Part shown: positions 26,301 to 34,306 of the stretch, piece by piece | Layout of the letters: each line of letters begins with the position of its first letter | Position numbering within the stretch: the stretch's first letter is position 1 | Assembly: GCA_017410605.1 (NCBI GenBank) | Contig: JAFQQN010000008.1 | Location: 1 to 64,000 of the forward strand | Reading direction: 5' to 3' | From: Clostridia bacterium | Lineage (GTDB): Bacteria > Bacillota > Clostridia > Oscillospirales > Acutalibacteraceae | DNA: 64,000 nt | The notes under the pieces: model-generated | Databases searched by the model: none | Told to the model about the DNA's origin: nothing | What the model saw: only the letters and a program-made list of their open reading frames with translations | Made by a program: the position numbers and the translations under genes

Positions 26301-28494
26301 CACCGGAATTACGCTCAAAGCTTGAATTATCAATGAGATTAATAGGATTTGCTGCGCTTCCCACTTCGAGCTGCATACTGTCTATCCAAACAGTTCCCGA
26401 AGCGTGATACAATCCCGCAGCTATTCTATTAAGGCTTTCTCCTTCACCTAGTGTAAATGTTACGCTTATATGCTTAAAACCGTTATCTATATTGGAATCG
26501 GTTGTTCCGGTAATAAATTCCGAATAAAGCCATCTTTGGGAAGTAACAATTTCTATTCCGGCGCCGCAATTATCTGAAACAACATTTTCGGTTTTAAAAT
26601 ACCCTGATAATGTGTAGGTCCTCTCTTCGGTTATAGCAGGAGAGCTACCTATCACAGCAACCGATTTATTATAACTAGTAATTTTTACTGTGTTTGATGT
26701 TAATAGTTTGTTACTGGTATCTGTTGAAATTTGACATGAATCATCATTTTTATAAGTATCCCAATTTGAGATACCTCCGGAAAAAGTTCCATCTGTAAGC
26801 AGATTATTTACATAAGCTGCACCGTTTGGCGAAAGAGACGTTTTATTACTCTTAAAAATATCATTTTCGCCTTCGGGTTCAGTATAGGTTTGACTGTAAA
26901 CATTTTGTTCATGATCGTAAATACAAGTGGCTCTGCCAACTGTATCAAATTGATATGTTAAGCTTTTACAAAGCGGGTCCGACGAGTTTTCGCGGTCGCA
27001 TACAATCGTTTCGTTATATGCATAACGATAGTATTCCTCTGCGCCACCGCTGCCATCTGAGCCTATAATTCTTGTTGTATATATTTTCCCGGTTTTAGTG
27101 TAATTACCAAAACGCAACTGCTTTCCGTCAGGTGTAGTAATACCATGCAACCAACTTGTACTACTCGAAACATCGGTAATTCCCACACAATAATCAAAGT
27201 ATAAGGTTCTCCCGTCAGGATAAATAATTCTTGTTAAATTACCGTCTGTGTATTGATATGATATAGTACGATTGACATTATCTACAACACTTGTAAGCAT
27301 ACGACTTTCTGAATCGTAGTTAAGCTTTATATCACCGCCAGATGATGTTGTGACAGAAGCAAGACGGTTTTCACCACTTATAGCTGAATAATTTAAATAA
27401 ATAATATTTCCATTTGAATCGGTTATTCTTCTAAGAAATCCCGAGCTCTCAAACATTAATGTATTATCATTTTTGTCGGTTATTTTATGCACAAGACCGT
27501 CTACACTAATAGCATTGTACGTATAACCCAGACCATCTTCATCTACTATACTGCCGTCAGTTCGCTGTACAAAATAATGCTCCGTTCCATCTGCATCTGT
27601 ATACTTATACTTTACTGAAGTATTATTCTGTAATGTAACGGGCACCAATTTTTGTACTAAATTAAGCTTCCAACCCGTTCCGTAGTTGCCCGTTCCTTGG
27701 GTGGTTGCAGCTGAGTTATAAACATGAGAAATAGTAAAACCGTTTATGCCCGAATAATTTGAGGCATCATTGTGCTCATAAACAAGGTTACCATTATAAT
27801 TATTTATTAAAGCGGTACCGTGTTCACCAAGATCGTGTGTGGTATAGCTCCAATAATCTTCATATCCCAAGGTGTTTCGGTAGGTAACAGTCATAATGGG
27901 TCTATTACTGGTATATCCTGAATAATGAACCGAATAGAACCATGCTTTACAAGCCGTAGTTTTATTGGTTGATAAAGACAAGCCGTAATTTTCATAATCT
28001 CCAGAATACCAACCGCTTACCATTTTTGTTATTTCAACCTCTTGAAATACAGAAGTGTCGGTTTGTTCTGTAAGATTAAGATAATCGGATATTACTCCGT
28101 CACCATACGGGCCATTATTCCACGTAACAGTATATGGATCCCAATTATGTATAAGTCTTTTTACATTGCAAATAAGACCTAACTCACATTTTTTTAAACC
28201 TAAATACAGTTTGGCTTCTACAACCGTATCTGCAATGCCTAATTCTGGTAAAGACGTAAATTTAATATAGCTTTCGGTTCGCCCAAATCCTGAAATATTA
28301 CCCACATAAAGGCTACCCATATTATCAGTTGTAGTAGCTAAATAACACGTATTTGGATTCTCAGATGAAACAAATGCCGAACTGGTCGCACTTATATCTT
28401 GGTCGGTGGTTAATGTGGGATCAACCGTTACGGGGTAAACAATATCCTCACCATTAAGCCAGTCTGAATCAGCCCTACACAAAACTAATAGCAC
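23308..28494 (-). CDS. RHS/YD-repeat (WapA-like) protein, main part after a frameshift
   Basis: This frame holds 1,728 residues and lacks its own signal peptide; its first codon is GTG at 28494, directly after the frame break. The order is a DNRLRE-like beta domain (about 25-210), a long run of RHS/YD repeats (YTYDSLGNITEIKKNG and many like it), an inserted jelly-roll region (about 560-870), the RHS core end TRYYDPEIGRFINADGYVS (about 1530), then NMFVYCGNNPIVRLDLTG. Residues about 1560-1728 are a variable tip, the usual toxin position, ending near EWDAHNDSYSI and AAHVFFNNCEEGW. The tip activity is unknown; a similar EW-HN-Y pattern occurs, from memory, in other clostridial RHS tips. Two small genes follow with overlap. 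Confidence 0.85.
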   Translation of the reverse strand: MLLVLCRADSDWLNGEDIVYPVTVDPTLTTDQDISATSSAFVSSENPNTCYLATTTDNMGSLYVGNISGFGRTESYIKFTSLPELGIADTVVEAKLYLGLKKCELGLICNVKRLIHNWDPYTVTWNNGPYGDGVISDYLNLTEQTDTSVFQEVEITKMVSGWYSGDYENYGLSLSTNKTTACKAWFYSVHYSGYTSNRPIMTVTYRNTLGYEDYWSYTTHDLGEHGTALINNYNGNLVYEHNDASNYSGINGFTISHVYNSAATTQGTGNYGTGWKLNLVQKLVPVTLQNNTSVKYKYTDADGTEHYFVQRTDGSIVDEDGLGYTYNAISVDGLVHKITDKNDNTLMFESSGFLRRITDSNGNIIYLNYSAISGENRLASVTTSSGGDIKLNYDSESRMLTSVVDNVNRTISYQYTDGNLTRIIYPDGRTLYFDYCVGITDVSSSTSWLHGITTPDGKQLRFGNYTKTGKIYTTRIIGSDGSGGAEEYYRYAYNETIVCDRENSSDPLCKSLTYQFDTVGRATCIYDHEQNVYSQTYTEPEGENDIFKSNKTSLSPNGAAYVNNLLTDGTFSGGISNWDTYKNDDSCQISTDTSNKLLTSNTVKITSYNKSVAVIGSSPAITEERTYTLSGYFKTENVVSDNCGAGIEIVTSQRWLYSEFITGTTDSNIDNGFKHISVTFTLGEGESLNRIAAGLYHASGTVWIDSMQLEVGSAANPINLIDNSSFERNSGVGTVPNNYIVHFESVSGDHTAEAYGDALGRDGNYSYRFIGEPEKGKYIQQTVSAYGNAGDAILFGGWTKANSVAGHNGRSYLKMVIRFMYTDGTNEWVNLHYNMHSNGWQCGMKAAVAKKSFNSVEWYIGYYNNCNVAYFDSVFLYRDTSQSYTYDSEGNVVSTSDYANQNSAFEYDGNNNLKKLINPDGTNYEYTYDGKKNLTQAVSSEGIKYNITYDPAGNPLEATVSSTQDTTYPTITTSTSYQNRGNYPEKVTDSRGKETQYTYNTGAGYLTKIRDAAGNETSYDVNELNNRLKSVTVDGTGASVNYLYNTDGSVSKITSPSNTAYNFTYDSFGRRKQSLVGNRLLSNIVYKDNKTALISSIQYGNNQNKTYEYDNNNQLIAERINGAKISGYTYDKRGRLFKFDDLLSNASTKFTYDLIGRTTAVNSSDGQRMSYIYDSNNRVSHSIWSLGNGALDTWYVYGDGTSGKRKNAIYSVNLDARPQLLYTYDPLCRLSSRTINTMSAYVTEYEYLSGNGENSTTSLVSKVINGADTFEYTYDSLGNITEIKKNGTVLESYTYDSLNQLKSVTRNGVTTEYTYSGGNVTQVKTGGTTVKSYTYGDSEWHDLLTVYNGQQITYDSIGNPLTYRDGYSFNWSSGRQLTGVSNGSNSYSYQYDAIGQRISKTVNGTQTQYYWLDGLLRAERTGNSYIRYLYDENGSPYGFLYGGIASGTPYYYIKNLQGDVTGILDSMGNEVVQYTYDEWGKCLSVTGSEASYIGQRNLFRYRGYYYDTETGFYLTGTRYYDPEIGRFINADGYVSTGQGVLGNNMFVYCGNNPIVRLDLTGTRYCAATSISKEQSYERRYACYWQKQVTLEKYNPKPIGSYSKGNVYLVENEDDVCSNFPGDIVVLDQRGPDKNDGVEIRYSFLVSDKNHQREILTLLYEFEEDNPTGWIRTVDSMMIEWDAHNDSYSILSFTPFTETRNRAAHVFFNNCEEGWSYWDHTVGRVLTGK

Positions 28495-29303
28495 ACCGTT
28501 TTTTGGGACACAATTTCAAGTGTTATATCTGAGCTATAATTATCGGCAGAGTCAAACATAACAGGGGCAGAAATAGTATAAATTACCTCCCCGTCAGACA
28601 AAAGCTCAATAGTTTTACTGTCTTTTTGCACAGGTTCAAGCTTACCGATATTATAATTTATTTCAAATTCATTTTGGGCGGCCTTAGTTTTAAGTATAAT
28701 ACTTTCCTTAATAGTATCAGAATTTACAATATATTCTAAATCTACATTATCAAAGGCTTCCTCATAATACATTATACCGTTTACATTTTTAGCAGAAAAC
28801 TTTTCTTCGCTTTCCTCGGTTTGTTTAACCTGGGCTTTAACCTTATTAGCGCCCTCAAAACCCCAGGAAACGGTATGTCCCTCTACATCTAATGTAACAA
28901 GCTTTTTGGCCGATGCCTTTTTTGCAAGTTTAACCTTATGCTTTCCGCTTTTTGTTTGGTATTCATTAATATTAAGGCTTTCAAAGGAGTTGTCCACTTC
29001 CTTAAACTCGCCTTGCTCGTCTTTATAATGAACGGTTGTATCGTAAAGAGCCGCAACCCTTGTGCCGTCGCTCATTATAAAGTGTTTTTCATTTTCACTG
29101 CGGCGGCTAACATCCTCACCTATAATATACGGCTCGGTCTCTGTTGTTTGCACCGCCTCAACAGTATTCCCCTCACTCTCAGTACCCGCCGCCTTTACAA
29201 ATGCGCCAGTTGGAGCAGAGGTAAAAATAATACTGAAAATCAGCAAAAATGAAACAATGGATTTAAAAATATAACGTTTTTTCTTTTTACTTAGATTTAG
29301 CAT
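28485..29303 (-). CDS. N-terminal part of the same RHS protein, with signal peptide (frameshifted)
   Basis: 272 residues from the ATG at 29303 (GAGAGGTAG site). Residues 1-40 are a long signal peptide (KKKKRYIFKSIVSFLLIFSI, then FVKAAG). The rest is a beta-rich pre-domain seen in secreted Firmicutes RHS proteins (AALYDTTVHYKDEQGEFKEVDN). The frame ends in TAG at 28485 shortly after SQK. Adding one A to the run of six A (minus strand, about 28498-28503) would continue SQKNGVLLVLCRADSDWLNG into the downstream frame. So both pieces were, or are, one protein of about 2,000 residues. Causes could be a sequencing error, true decay, phase variation or ribosomal/transcriptional slippage. Confidence 0.85.
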   Translation of the reverse strand: MLNLSKKKKRYIFKSIVSFLLIFSIIFTSAPTGAFVKAAGTESEGNTVEAVQTTETEPYIIGEDVSRRSENEKHFIMSDGTRVAALYDTTVHYKDEQGEFKEVDNSFESLNINEYQTKSGKHKVKLAKKASAKKLVTLDVEGHTVSWGFEGANKVKAQVKQTEESEEKFSAKNVNGIMYYEEAFDNVDLEYIVNSDTIKESIILKTKAAQNEFEINYNIGKLEPVQKDSKTIELLSDGEVIYTISAPVMFDSADNYSSDITLEIVSQKTVCY

Positions 29304-29334
29304 AAAACTACCTCTCTTTCTTTTTTCTGTTTTT

Positions 29335-29364
29335 ATCATATCATAATTAAATTGTATAAGTCAA
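29335..29364 (-). promoter_or_regulatory. Probable promoter of the RHS gene
   Basis: On the minus strand TTGACT (29359-29364), 18 bp, TATGAT (29335-29340), 32 bp before the ATG. Confidence 0.5.
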
Positions 29365-29428
29365 CTTTAAAAATGTAAAATTTTACCAATTGTTTTGTTG
29401 CACTTTGCACAAAAGTATGGTCAATAAT

Positions 29429-29464
29429 AAAACCGACTTTCGTTATTGAAAGCCGGTTTTGTTA
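29429..29464. terminator. clpC operon terminator
   Basis: Stem AAAACCGACTTTC with GAAAGCCGGTTTT (one mismatch), 6-nt loop, T-rich on both sides. It lies 9 bp after the clpC stop on the minus strand. Confidence 0.75.
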
Positions 29465-29472
29465 TTTTTCCT

Positions 29473-31941
29473 TTATTCAACTACATTAAATTTATATTGG
29501 TCATTTTCGAAAAGGCAAACAACCTTATCGCCTTTTTTAATTCCGCCGTCAAGAAGCTTTTCACTTAAAGCATCTTCAATTTTACTTTGTATTGCACGGC
29601 GCAGAGGTCTTGCGCCGTAAACCTTATCAAACCCTGCCTGGGCAACGGCCTTGACACCAGAGGCATCAAATGTGATTTCAACGCCTAATTTTGAGAGCCG
29701 TAGCTTTAAATTATCTAGCATTTTTTCGGCGATTTTTTCTATATCATCTTCACCAAGCTTACTAAAGACTATGGTATCGTCAACGCGGTTTAAAAACTCC
29801 GGTCTGAAGTGGGCTTTAAGCTCTTCTAAAACCTTAGCCTTCACATCGTTTTCTAAATCGTTCTCGGTAGCCGCAAAGCCAAAGGAAACCTTTTTATCGG
29901 TTATAAGCCTAGCACCAATATTAGAGGTCATAATAACCACGGTGTTTTTAAAGTCAACCCTTCTGCCCTGGCTATCGGTTAAAATTCCGTCCTCTAAAAT
30001 TTGAAGAAGAATATTAAACACATCGGGGTGAGCCTTTTCAATTTCGTCAAAAAGTATTACCGAATAGGGCTTTCTTCTAACCTTTTCGGTAAGCTGTCCG
30101 CCCTCTTCAAAGCCAACATATCCGGGAGGTGAGCCAATAATTCTAGACACGGTATGCTTCTCCATATATTCCGACATATCCAGCCTTATAACCTCGTTTT
30201 CGCTACCGAAAAGGGCCTCTGCCAAGGCCTTACAAAGCTCTGTTTTACCCACACCGGTAGGGCCTAAGAAAATAAATGAGCCTATTGGTCTTTTGGGGTC
30301 TTTAAGGCCTACCCTACCGCGGCGAATCGCCTTGGCAACGGCAGTCACAGCCTCGTTCTGACCTATAATTCTATTATGAAGAATTTCTTCCATTTTTAAA
30401 AGGCGGTAACTTTCCTCTTCGGTCAACTGACCCGCGGGTATACCCGTCCATTTAGAAACAATTTCGGCAATCTCGTTTTCGGTAACCGTTCCGGTAAAGG
30501 TGGTGTTTTTCTCTTGCCACTTTGCCTTTTGCTCTTCAAGGCTTGTGTTAAGCTCTTTTTCCTTATCTCTCAGCTCGGCGGCCTTTTCAAAGTTTTGGGA
30601 AAGGATATATTCTTCCTTCTCAGCCGAAACCTTTTTAATATTTTCCTCAAGCTCTTTAATATCGTCAGGGCGGTTACAGGTTGTAAGGCGAAGCCTTGAA
30701 CCTGCCTCATCAATAAGGTCTATAGCCTTATCGGGAAGATAGCGGTCGGCAATATACCTTGCCGAAAGCCTTACAGCCGCCTCTAAAGCTCCGTCTGTAA
30801 ATTTAATTTTATGGTGGGCCTCGTAACGCTGACGAAGTCCCTTTAAAATTTCAATGCTATCCTCTTCGGTAGGTTCGCCTACTGTAACAGGCTGAAAGCG
30901 GCGCTCTAAAGCTGCGTCCTTTTCAATGTTTTTGCGGTACTCTGCAAGGGTGGTGGCACCTATTACCTGCATATCTCCCCTAGCCAGAGAAGGCTTTAAA
31001 ATATTTGCCGCGTCGGTAGAACCCACTGCCGAACCGGCACCCATAATGGTATGCACCTCATCAATAAACAGAATAACATCGTCACTATCGCAAACCTCGT
31101 CAATAATGGCCTTTATGCGCTCTTCAAAATCGCCTCTGTACTTTGTTCCGGCCACCATACCTGTTAGGTCTAAAGATATAAGCCTTTTATTTTTTAGAAT
31201 ATCGGGTGCTTCGCCCTTTGCTATGCACTGGGCAAGTCCCTCTACTACGGCAGTTTTTCCCACACCCGGTTCACCTATAAGGCATGGATTGTTTTTACTT
31301 CTACGGCAGAGGATTTGAATAACACGTTCTATCTCGTCCTCGCGGCCTATAACCGGATCAAGTTTATTATTTTTAGCGTCGGCGGTCATATCGTGACCGT
31401 ATTTATCTAAATTAGGTGTTTTTCCGCTTCTCTTTTCACCGTTTTTTACATTACCTTTTTGTGCTCTGTTTTGAGGCTTATCGTTAATTAACTCTTGCCC
31501 AAAGCCAATTGCCTCTAAAAGGCGTGAGGTGAGCAAAGAAATATCTACACCAAGCTCTTTTAAAAAGCGAATGGCATAATTATCGCCTTCTCCTAAAATA
31601 CCAAGTAAAATATGCTCGGTGCCAACCAGCTGACCGCCCATTTGCTTAGAGCTTTGAACTGCGTTTTCAATAACCCTTTTTGCCCTTGGAGTAAGGCTTT
31701 CCGGCGAAAGCTCGGTAGGAATTCCTCTTCCAACAGTCTGAGCAAGTAAATCTTCAACACTTAGCTGTGTTACCCCGTTATCACTTAAAATTGAATGGGC
31801 TACACCGCCGCTTAGCATTAATATGCCAAGCAAAAGATGTTCACTTCCAACATAGGTGTGACCTAGCCGCTCGGCTGAAATTATTGCATTATTAAGGGCC
31901 TCATTACCCTTTCCGGTAAAACCGTTAAAGCTGTACTTCAT
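29473..31941 (-). CDS. clpC: ATP-dependent Clp protease ATPase subunit ClpC
   Basis: An 822-residue Hsp100 unfoldase that feeds ClpP and acts with McsB-phosphorylated proteins. Two Clp_N repeats lie at residues 1-145. AAA domain 1 has Walker A GEPGVGKT (223-230) and FIDEVHTIMGAG. A UVR coiled coil (QNFEKAAELRDKEKEL) sits between the domains, as in ClpC but not ClpA/ClpB. AAA domain 2 has GPTGVGKT and ILFDEIEKAHPDVFN, and a C-terminal small domain (VYGARPLRRAIQSKIEDALS) ends the protein. ATG at 31941 follows AAAGGAG. Fourth gene of the ctsR-mcsA-mcsB-clpC operon, 11 bp after mcsB. Confidence 0.97.
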   Translation of the reverse strand: MKYSFNGFTGKGNEALNNAIISAERLGHTYVGSEHLLLGILMLSGGVAHSILSDNGVTQLSVEDLLAQTVGRGIPTELSPESLTPRAKRVIENAVQSSKQMGGQLVGTEHILLGILGEGDNYAIRFLKELGVDISLLTSRLLEAIGFGQELINDKPQNRAQKGNVKNGEKRSGKTPNLDKYGHDMTADAKNNKLDPVIGREDEIERVIQILCRRSKNNPCLIGEPGVGKTAVVEGLAQCIAKGEAPDILKNKRLISLDLTGMVAGTKYRGDFEERIKAIIDEVCDSDDVILFIDEVHTIMGAGSAVGSTDAANILKPSLARGDMQVIGATTLAEYRKNIEKDAALERRFQPVTVGEPTEEDSIEILKGLRQRYEAHHKIKFTDGALEAAVRLSARYIADRYLPDKAIDLIDEAGSRLRLTTCNRPDDIKELEENIKKVSAEKEEYILSQNFEKAAELRDKEKELNTSLEEQKAKWQEKNTTFTGTVTENEIAEIVSKWTGIPAGQLTEEESYRLLKMEEILHNRIIGQNEAVTAVAKAIRRGRVGLKDPKRPIGSFIFLGPTGVGKTELCKALAEALFGSENEVIRLDMSEYMEKHTVSRIIGSPPGYVGFEEGGQLTEKVRRKPYSVILFDEIEKAHPDVFNILLQILEDGILTDSQGRRVDFKNTVVIMTSNIGARLITDKKVSFGFAATENDLENDVKAKVLEELKAHFRPEFLNRVDDTIVFSKLGEDDIEKIAEKMLDNLKLRLSKLGVEITFDASGVKAVAQAGFDKVYGARPLRRAIQSKIEDALSEKLLDGGIKKGDKVVCLFENDQYKFNVVE

Positions 31942-31952
31942 ATTAATCTCCT

Positions 31953-32963
31953 TTAAAATAACTCCCTTATAATTTTTGCTCTTAAAACATCTCTGTCCTT
32001 AGGTGTCATTATTCCATAATTCTTTTGAAGCGTTGCGGCCTGTGTTTCAATAAGCACCGTCATAGGAACAGCGGGGTCTATCTCTTTCAGTATGCCCATA
32101 CTTACACCAAGTTTAACACGGGAAATAAGTTTCATCATTTCTTCACTTGAAAGGCTTCGAGAAAACTTTAAAATACCTAAAGCACGATAAACGCTGTCCT
32201 CTACGGCAATACTGTCCATTTGGCTTCTAAGAGACATTTCTCTATCAGTTATCTGGTTAGTAATTGCTTTTAAATTTTCTATAGCGGCCGCTTCACTTAT
32301 TCCAAGGGTAACCTGGTTTGAAATCTGATAAAGACCGCCCTTAGAACCGCTTCCCTCACCATACATACCCCTGACAGTAAGACCGATTTTTGAAACAGAA
32401 TCGGCAAGTACACTAATTTGACCTGCACTTTCCATAACAGGAAGATGAAGCATAACCGAAGCCCTAAGTCCGGTTCCTAAATTTGTGGGACATTCTGTAA
32501 GATATCCTAACTGCTCATCAAAAGCTAAGGTAAGACCCTTAGAAAGAAGCTGCTCTGCCTTAATAGCCACCGAAAACGCCGCGTCTAGCTGTGCGCCGCC
32601 AAAAAGAGCCTGTATTCTTATATGGTCTTCTTCTAACAGCATAATACTCAGCGTTTCGTCCTGGCTTATGACAAGCCCCCTGGGTCCCAACTTTTGTGCA
32701 AAAGCCGGACTAATAACATGCCGTTCAACCATAGCGGCCTGTTCCTCGGCCGGAATATCTGACAGATTAAAATATTTTAATTTTCCCACACCCTCTAAAG
32801 AAACGCCGTCTAGAAGCTTTTTAACACTATCTAAAAACTCTGTTTTTTGGCTGTCACTCATTCTTTTTGGAAAGGGTACGCCCTTAACATTTCTTGCCAA
32901 ACGTATTCTGGAGCTTACAACCACCGGCTTATCGGCAGTTAACTGTTTATACCATACGCTCAT
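31953..32963 (-). CDS. mcsB: Protein-arginine kinase McsB
   Basis: 336 residues, a phosphagen-kinase-fold enzyme that phosphorylates arginines and so marks proteins for ClpC/ClpP. Typical segments are VVSSRIRLARNVKGVPFP (start of the kinase domain), SIMLLEEDHIRIQ (the SEDHLR-type substrate loop), GYLTECPTNLGTGLRASVMLHLP (the CPTNLGT loop), and RGMYGEGSGSKGGLYQISNQ near the nucleotide site. It starts 2 bp after mcsA. McsB together with McsA also inactivates CtsR, linking it to the operator upstream. Length agrees with the family. Confidence 0.96.
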   Translation of the reverse strand: MSVWYKQLTADKPVVVSSRIRLARNVKGVPFPKRMSDSQKTEFLDSVKKLLDGVSLEGVGKLKYFNLSDIPAEEQAAMVERHVISPAFAQKLGPRGLVISQDETLSIMLLEEDHIRIQALFGGAQLDAAFSVAIKAEQLLSKGLTLAFDEQLGYLTECPTNLGTGLRASVMLHLPVMESAGQISVLADSVSKIGLTVRGMYGEGSGSKGGLYQISNQVTLGISEAAAIENLKAITNQITDREMSLRSQMDSIAVEDSVYRALGILKFSRSLSSEEMMKLISRVKLGVSMGILKEIDPAVPMTVLIETQAATLQKNYGIMTPKDRDVLRAKIIRELF

Positions 32964-32965
32964 TA

Positions 32966-33457
32966 TTATTCACCCTTTCCCTCTAAGGCACGAATTTCAT
33001 CTCTAAGCTTTGCTGCCTTTTCGTATTCTTCAGTTGCAACCGCCTTTTCAAGCTGAGCTTTAAGGCTTTTCACTTTGTCTGCATTGTTTTTTTGAATATT
33101 TTCAACACAATTTGGCGCCTGGCCTATATGCTTTACTTTTCCGTGAAGACGGTTTAACGAAGGCATAAGCTCTTTTCTGAAAACTGTGTAGCATTCGCTA
33201 CAGCCAACCCTTCCGCTTTCAACAATATCCGCAAAGGAGCTTTCACAACAACTGCAACGTTCTTTGGTGGTTTTGCCCTCCTCAATGCTTTCTCCAAACA
33301 TTGATGCCAACATATTTGCAAGGCTAAGCTTACCAAAATTATTATAGCCCTCTTTAGCGGCACAGTATGAGCACAAATTTGTTTGCCTTAACTGCCCGTT
33401 AACAACCGTTTTTATATGAGTGGTTGCCGGGTTTTTTCCACATTTATCACACATCAT
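32966..33457 (-). CDS. mcsA: McsA, Zn-finger activator of McsB
   Basis: 163 residues. Four CXXC motifs are visible: CDKCGKNP (3-6), LCSYCAAK (about 28-31), CSCCESSF (about 68-71) and GCSECYTVF (about 89-92), which bind zinc and sense thiol or metal stress. A C-terminal UVR motif (about 130-160: LEKAVATEEYEKAAKLRDEIRAL) matches the family. It stimulates McsB kinase activity and modulates CtsR. It lies 16 bp after ctsR in the operon. Confidence 0.95.
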   Translation of the reverse strand: MMCDKCGKNPATTHIKTVVNGQLRQTNLCSYCAAKEGYNNFGKLSLANMLASMFGESIEEGKTTKERCSCCESSFADIVESGRVGCSECYTVFRKELMPSLNRLHGKVKHIGQAPNCVENIQKNNADKVKSLKAQLEKAVATEEYEKAAKLRDEIRALEGKGE

Positions 33458-33473
33458 AGCCTATTCCCCCTGT

Positions 33474-33926
33474 TTAAATAAGTGTTAAAAGCATTTGCTT
33501 TATAGCGGCGGCCCTATAATAATCGCGATATTCCGGTGGAATTTGCCTTAAAACCGTATTAGAAACCGCCGACTGCATTAATGCGGCCGCTTCATTTGAA
33601 ATAAGACCGCTTTCAAAACTGTTTTCTATAAGTATTCTGGCCGACGAAGAATCTAACCTTTCACCTATAGAATTAATTATATGCATAATTGCAGATGATT
33701 TATCTAACCTCACTCTTGTTATTTTAATATAACCCCCGCCCCCTCTTCGGCTTTCAATTAAAAAGCCATGTTCAGGGGTAAAGCGTGATGACAGAACATA
33801 ATTTATCTGACTTGGTACACAGCCCAGCAAAGATGCGAGTTCGTTTCTTTGAATTTCAGCAGTATTATATTCTGACTGCTCAAGCATTTGCAAAATTCTT
33901 GATGTTATTATATCGCTCATTTTCAT
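33474..33926 (-). CDS. ctsR: CtsR stress-gene repressor
   Basis: A 150-residue repressor of the clp regulon. The N-terminal winged helix-turn-helix (ILQMLEQSEYNTAEIQRNELASLLGCVPSQINYVLSSRF) ends in the conserved glycine-rich wing ESRRGGGGYIKITRV, whose Arg is the usual McsB target. Residues about 75-150 are the dimerisation and four-helix C-terminal domain. First gene of the operon, with a matching CtsR box 30 bp upstream, so it is autoregulated. Confidence 0.97.
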   Translation of the reverse strand: MKMSDIITSRILQMLEQSEYNTAEIQRNELASLLGCVPSQINYVLSSRFTPEHGFLIESRRGGGGYIKITRVRLDKSSAIMHIINSIGERLDSSSARILIENSFESGLISNEAAALMQSAVSNTVLRQIPPEYRDYYRAAAIKQMLLTLI

Positions 33927-33956
33927 AAGTCATTTCTCCAATTTTCGAAACTTGCC

Positions 33957-33973
33957 TTTGACTTTCTTTGACC
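33957..33973 (-). promoter_or_regulatory. CtsR operator
   Basis: On the minus strand GGTCAAA-GAA-AGTCAAA, an exact fit to the known heptad repeat (RGTCAAA-NAN-RGTCAAA). It lies between the -10 and the ctsR start, where binding blocks transcription. Confidence 0.92.
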
Positions 33974-33982
33974 TTTGATTTA

Positions 33983-34010
33983 ATTATACACGAAAGTCAG
34001 TAAAAGTCAA
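33983..34010 (-). promoter_or_regulatory. Promoter of the ctsR operon
   Basis: On the minus strand TTGACT (34005-34010), 16 bp, TATAAT (33983-33988). A second, imperfect AGTCA-type repeat (on the + strand AAGTCAGTAAAAGTCAA, 33994-34010) overlaps the -35 and may be a weak second CtsR site. Confidence 0.7.
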
Positions 34011-34117
34011 TAGTGTTTTCAAAAAAATTTTTCTATTTTGTAACCCATTTCCGACACATAACATAGTATGTATTGTAGGGAAAAGAAAACAGCCCCTACG
34101 AAAGGAGGTTAGCGCAT

Positions 34118-34258
34118 ATGTGTAACAACTTCTTTGGTGGTGGCAACTGCTCCTGGGTAATTATTCTTATCCTTGTGCTTGTTTGCTGCGGAAACGGAAA
34201 CAATAACGGCGGTTGCGGCTGCGGCTGTAATGACCGTTCCAACGATTGCTGCTGCTAA
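34118..34258 (+). CDS. Cys-rich 46-residue membrane mini-protein
   Basis: The ATG at 34118 follows a perfect AAAGGAGGT; the stop is TAA at 34256. The 46-residue product has a short polar N-terminus (MCNNFFGGGNCS), one hydrophobic segment (WVIILILVLVCC, about residues 13-25), a Gly/Asn linker, and ends CGCGCNDRSNDCCC. Nine of 46 residues are Cys, probably for metal, disulphide or coat cross-linking. Similar tiny membrane proteins with a Gly/Cys tail are common in spore-forming Clostridia and Bacilli (from memory, the YjcZ-like type), but I know no proven function. It is divergent from ctsR and has its own terminator. Confidence 0.8.
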   Translation: MCNNFFGGGNCSWVIILILVLVCCGNGNNNGGCGCGCNDRSNDCCC

Positions 34259-34268
34259 CAGCTAGTTT

Positions 34269-34304
34269 AAAAAATGCGGTGCCAGTAGGCGCCGCATTTT
34301 TTAT
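34269..34304. terminator. Bidirectional rho-independent terminator
   Basis: Stem AAAAAATGCGGTGCC with GGCGCCGCATTTTTT (one G-T pair), loop AGTA, with a T run on each strand. It serves the mini-protein and the convergent DUF2344 gene. Confidence 0.92.
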
Positions 34305-34306
34305 TT

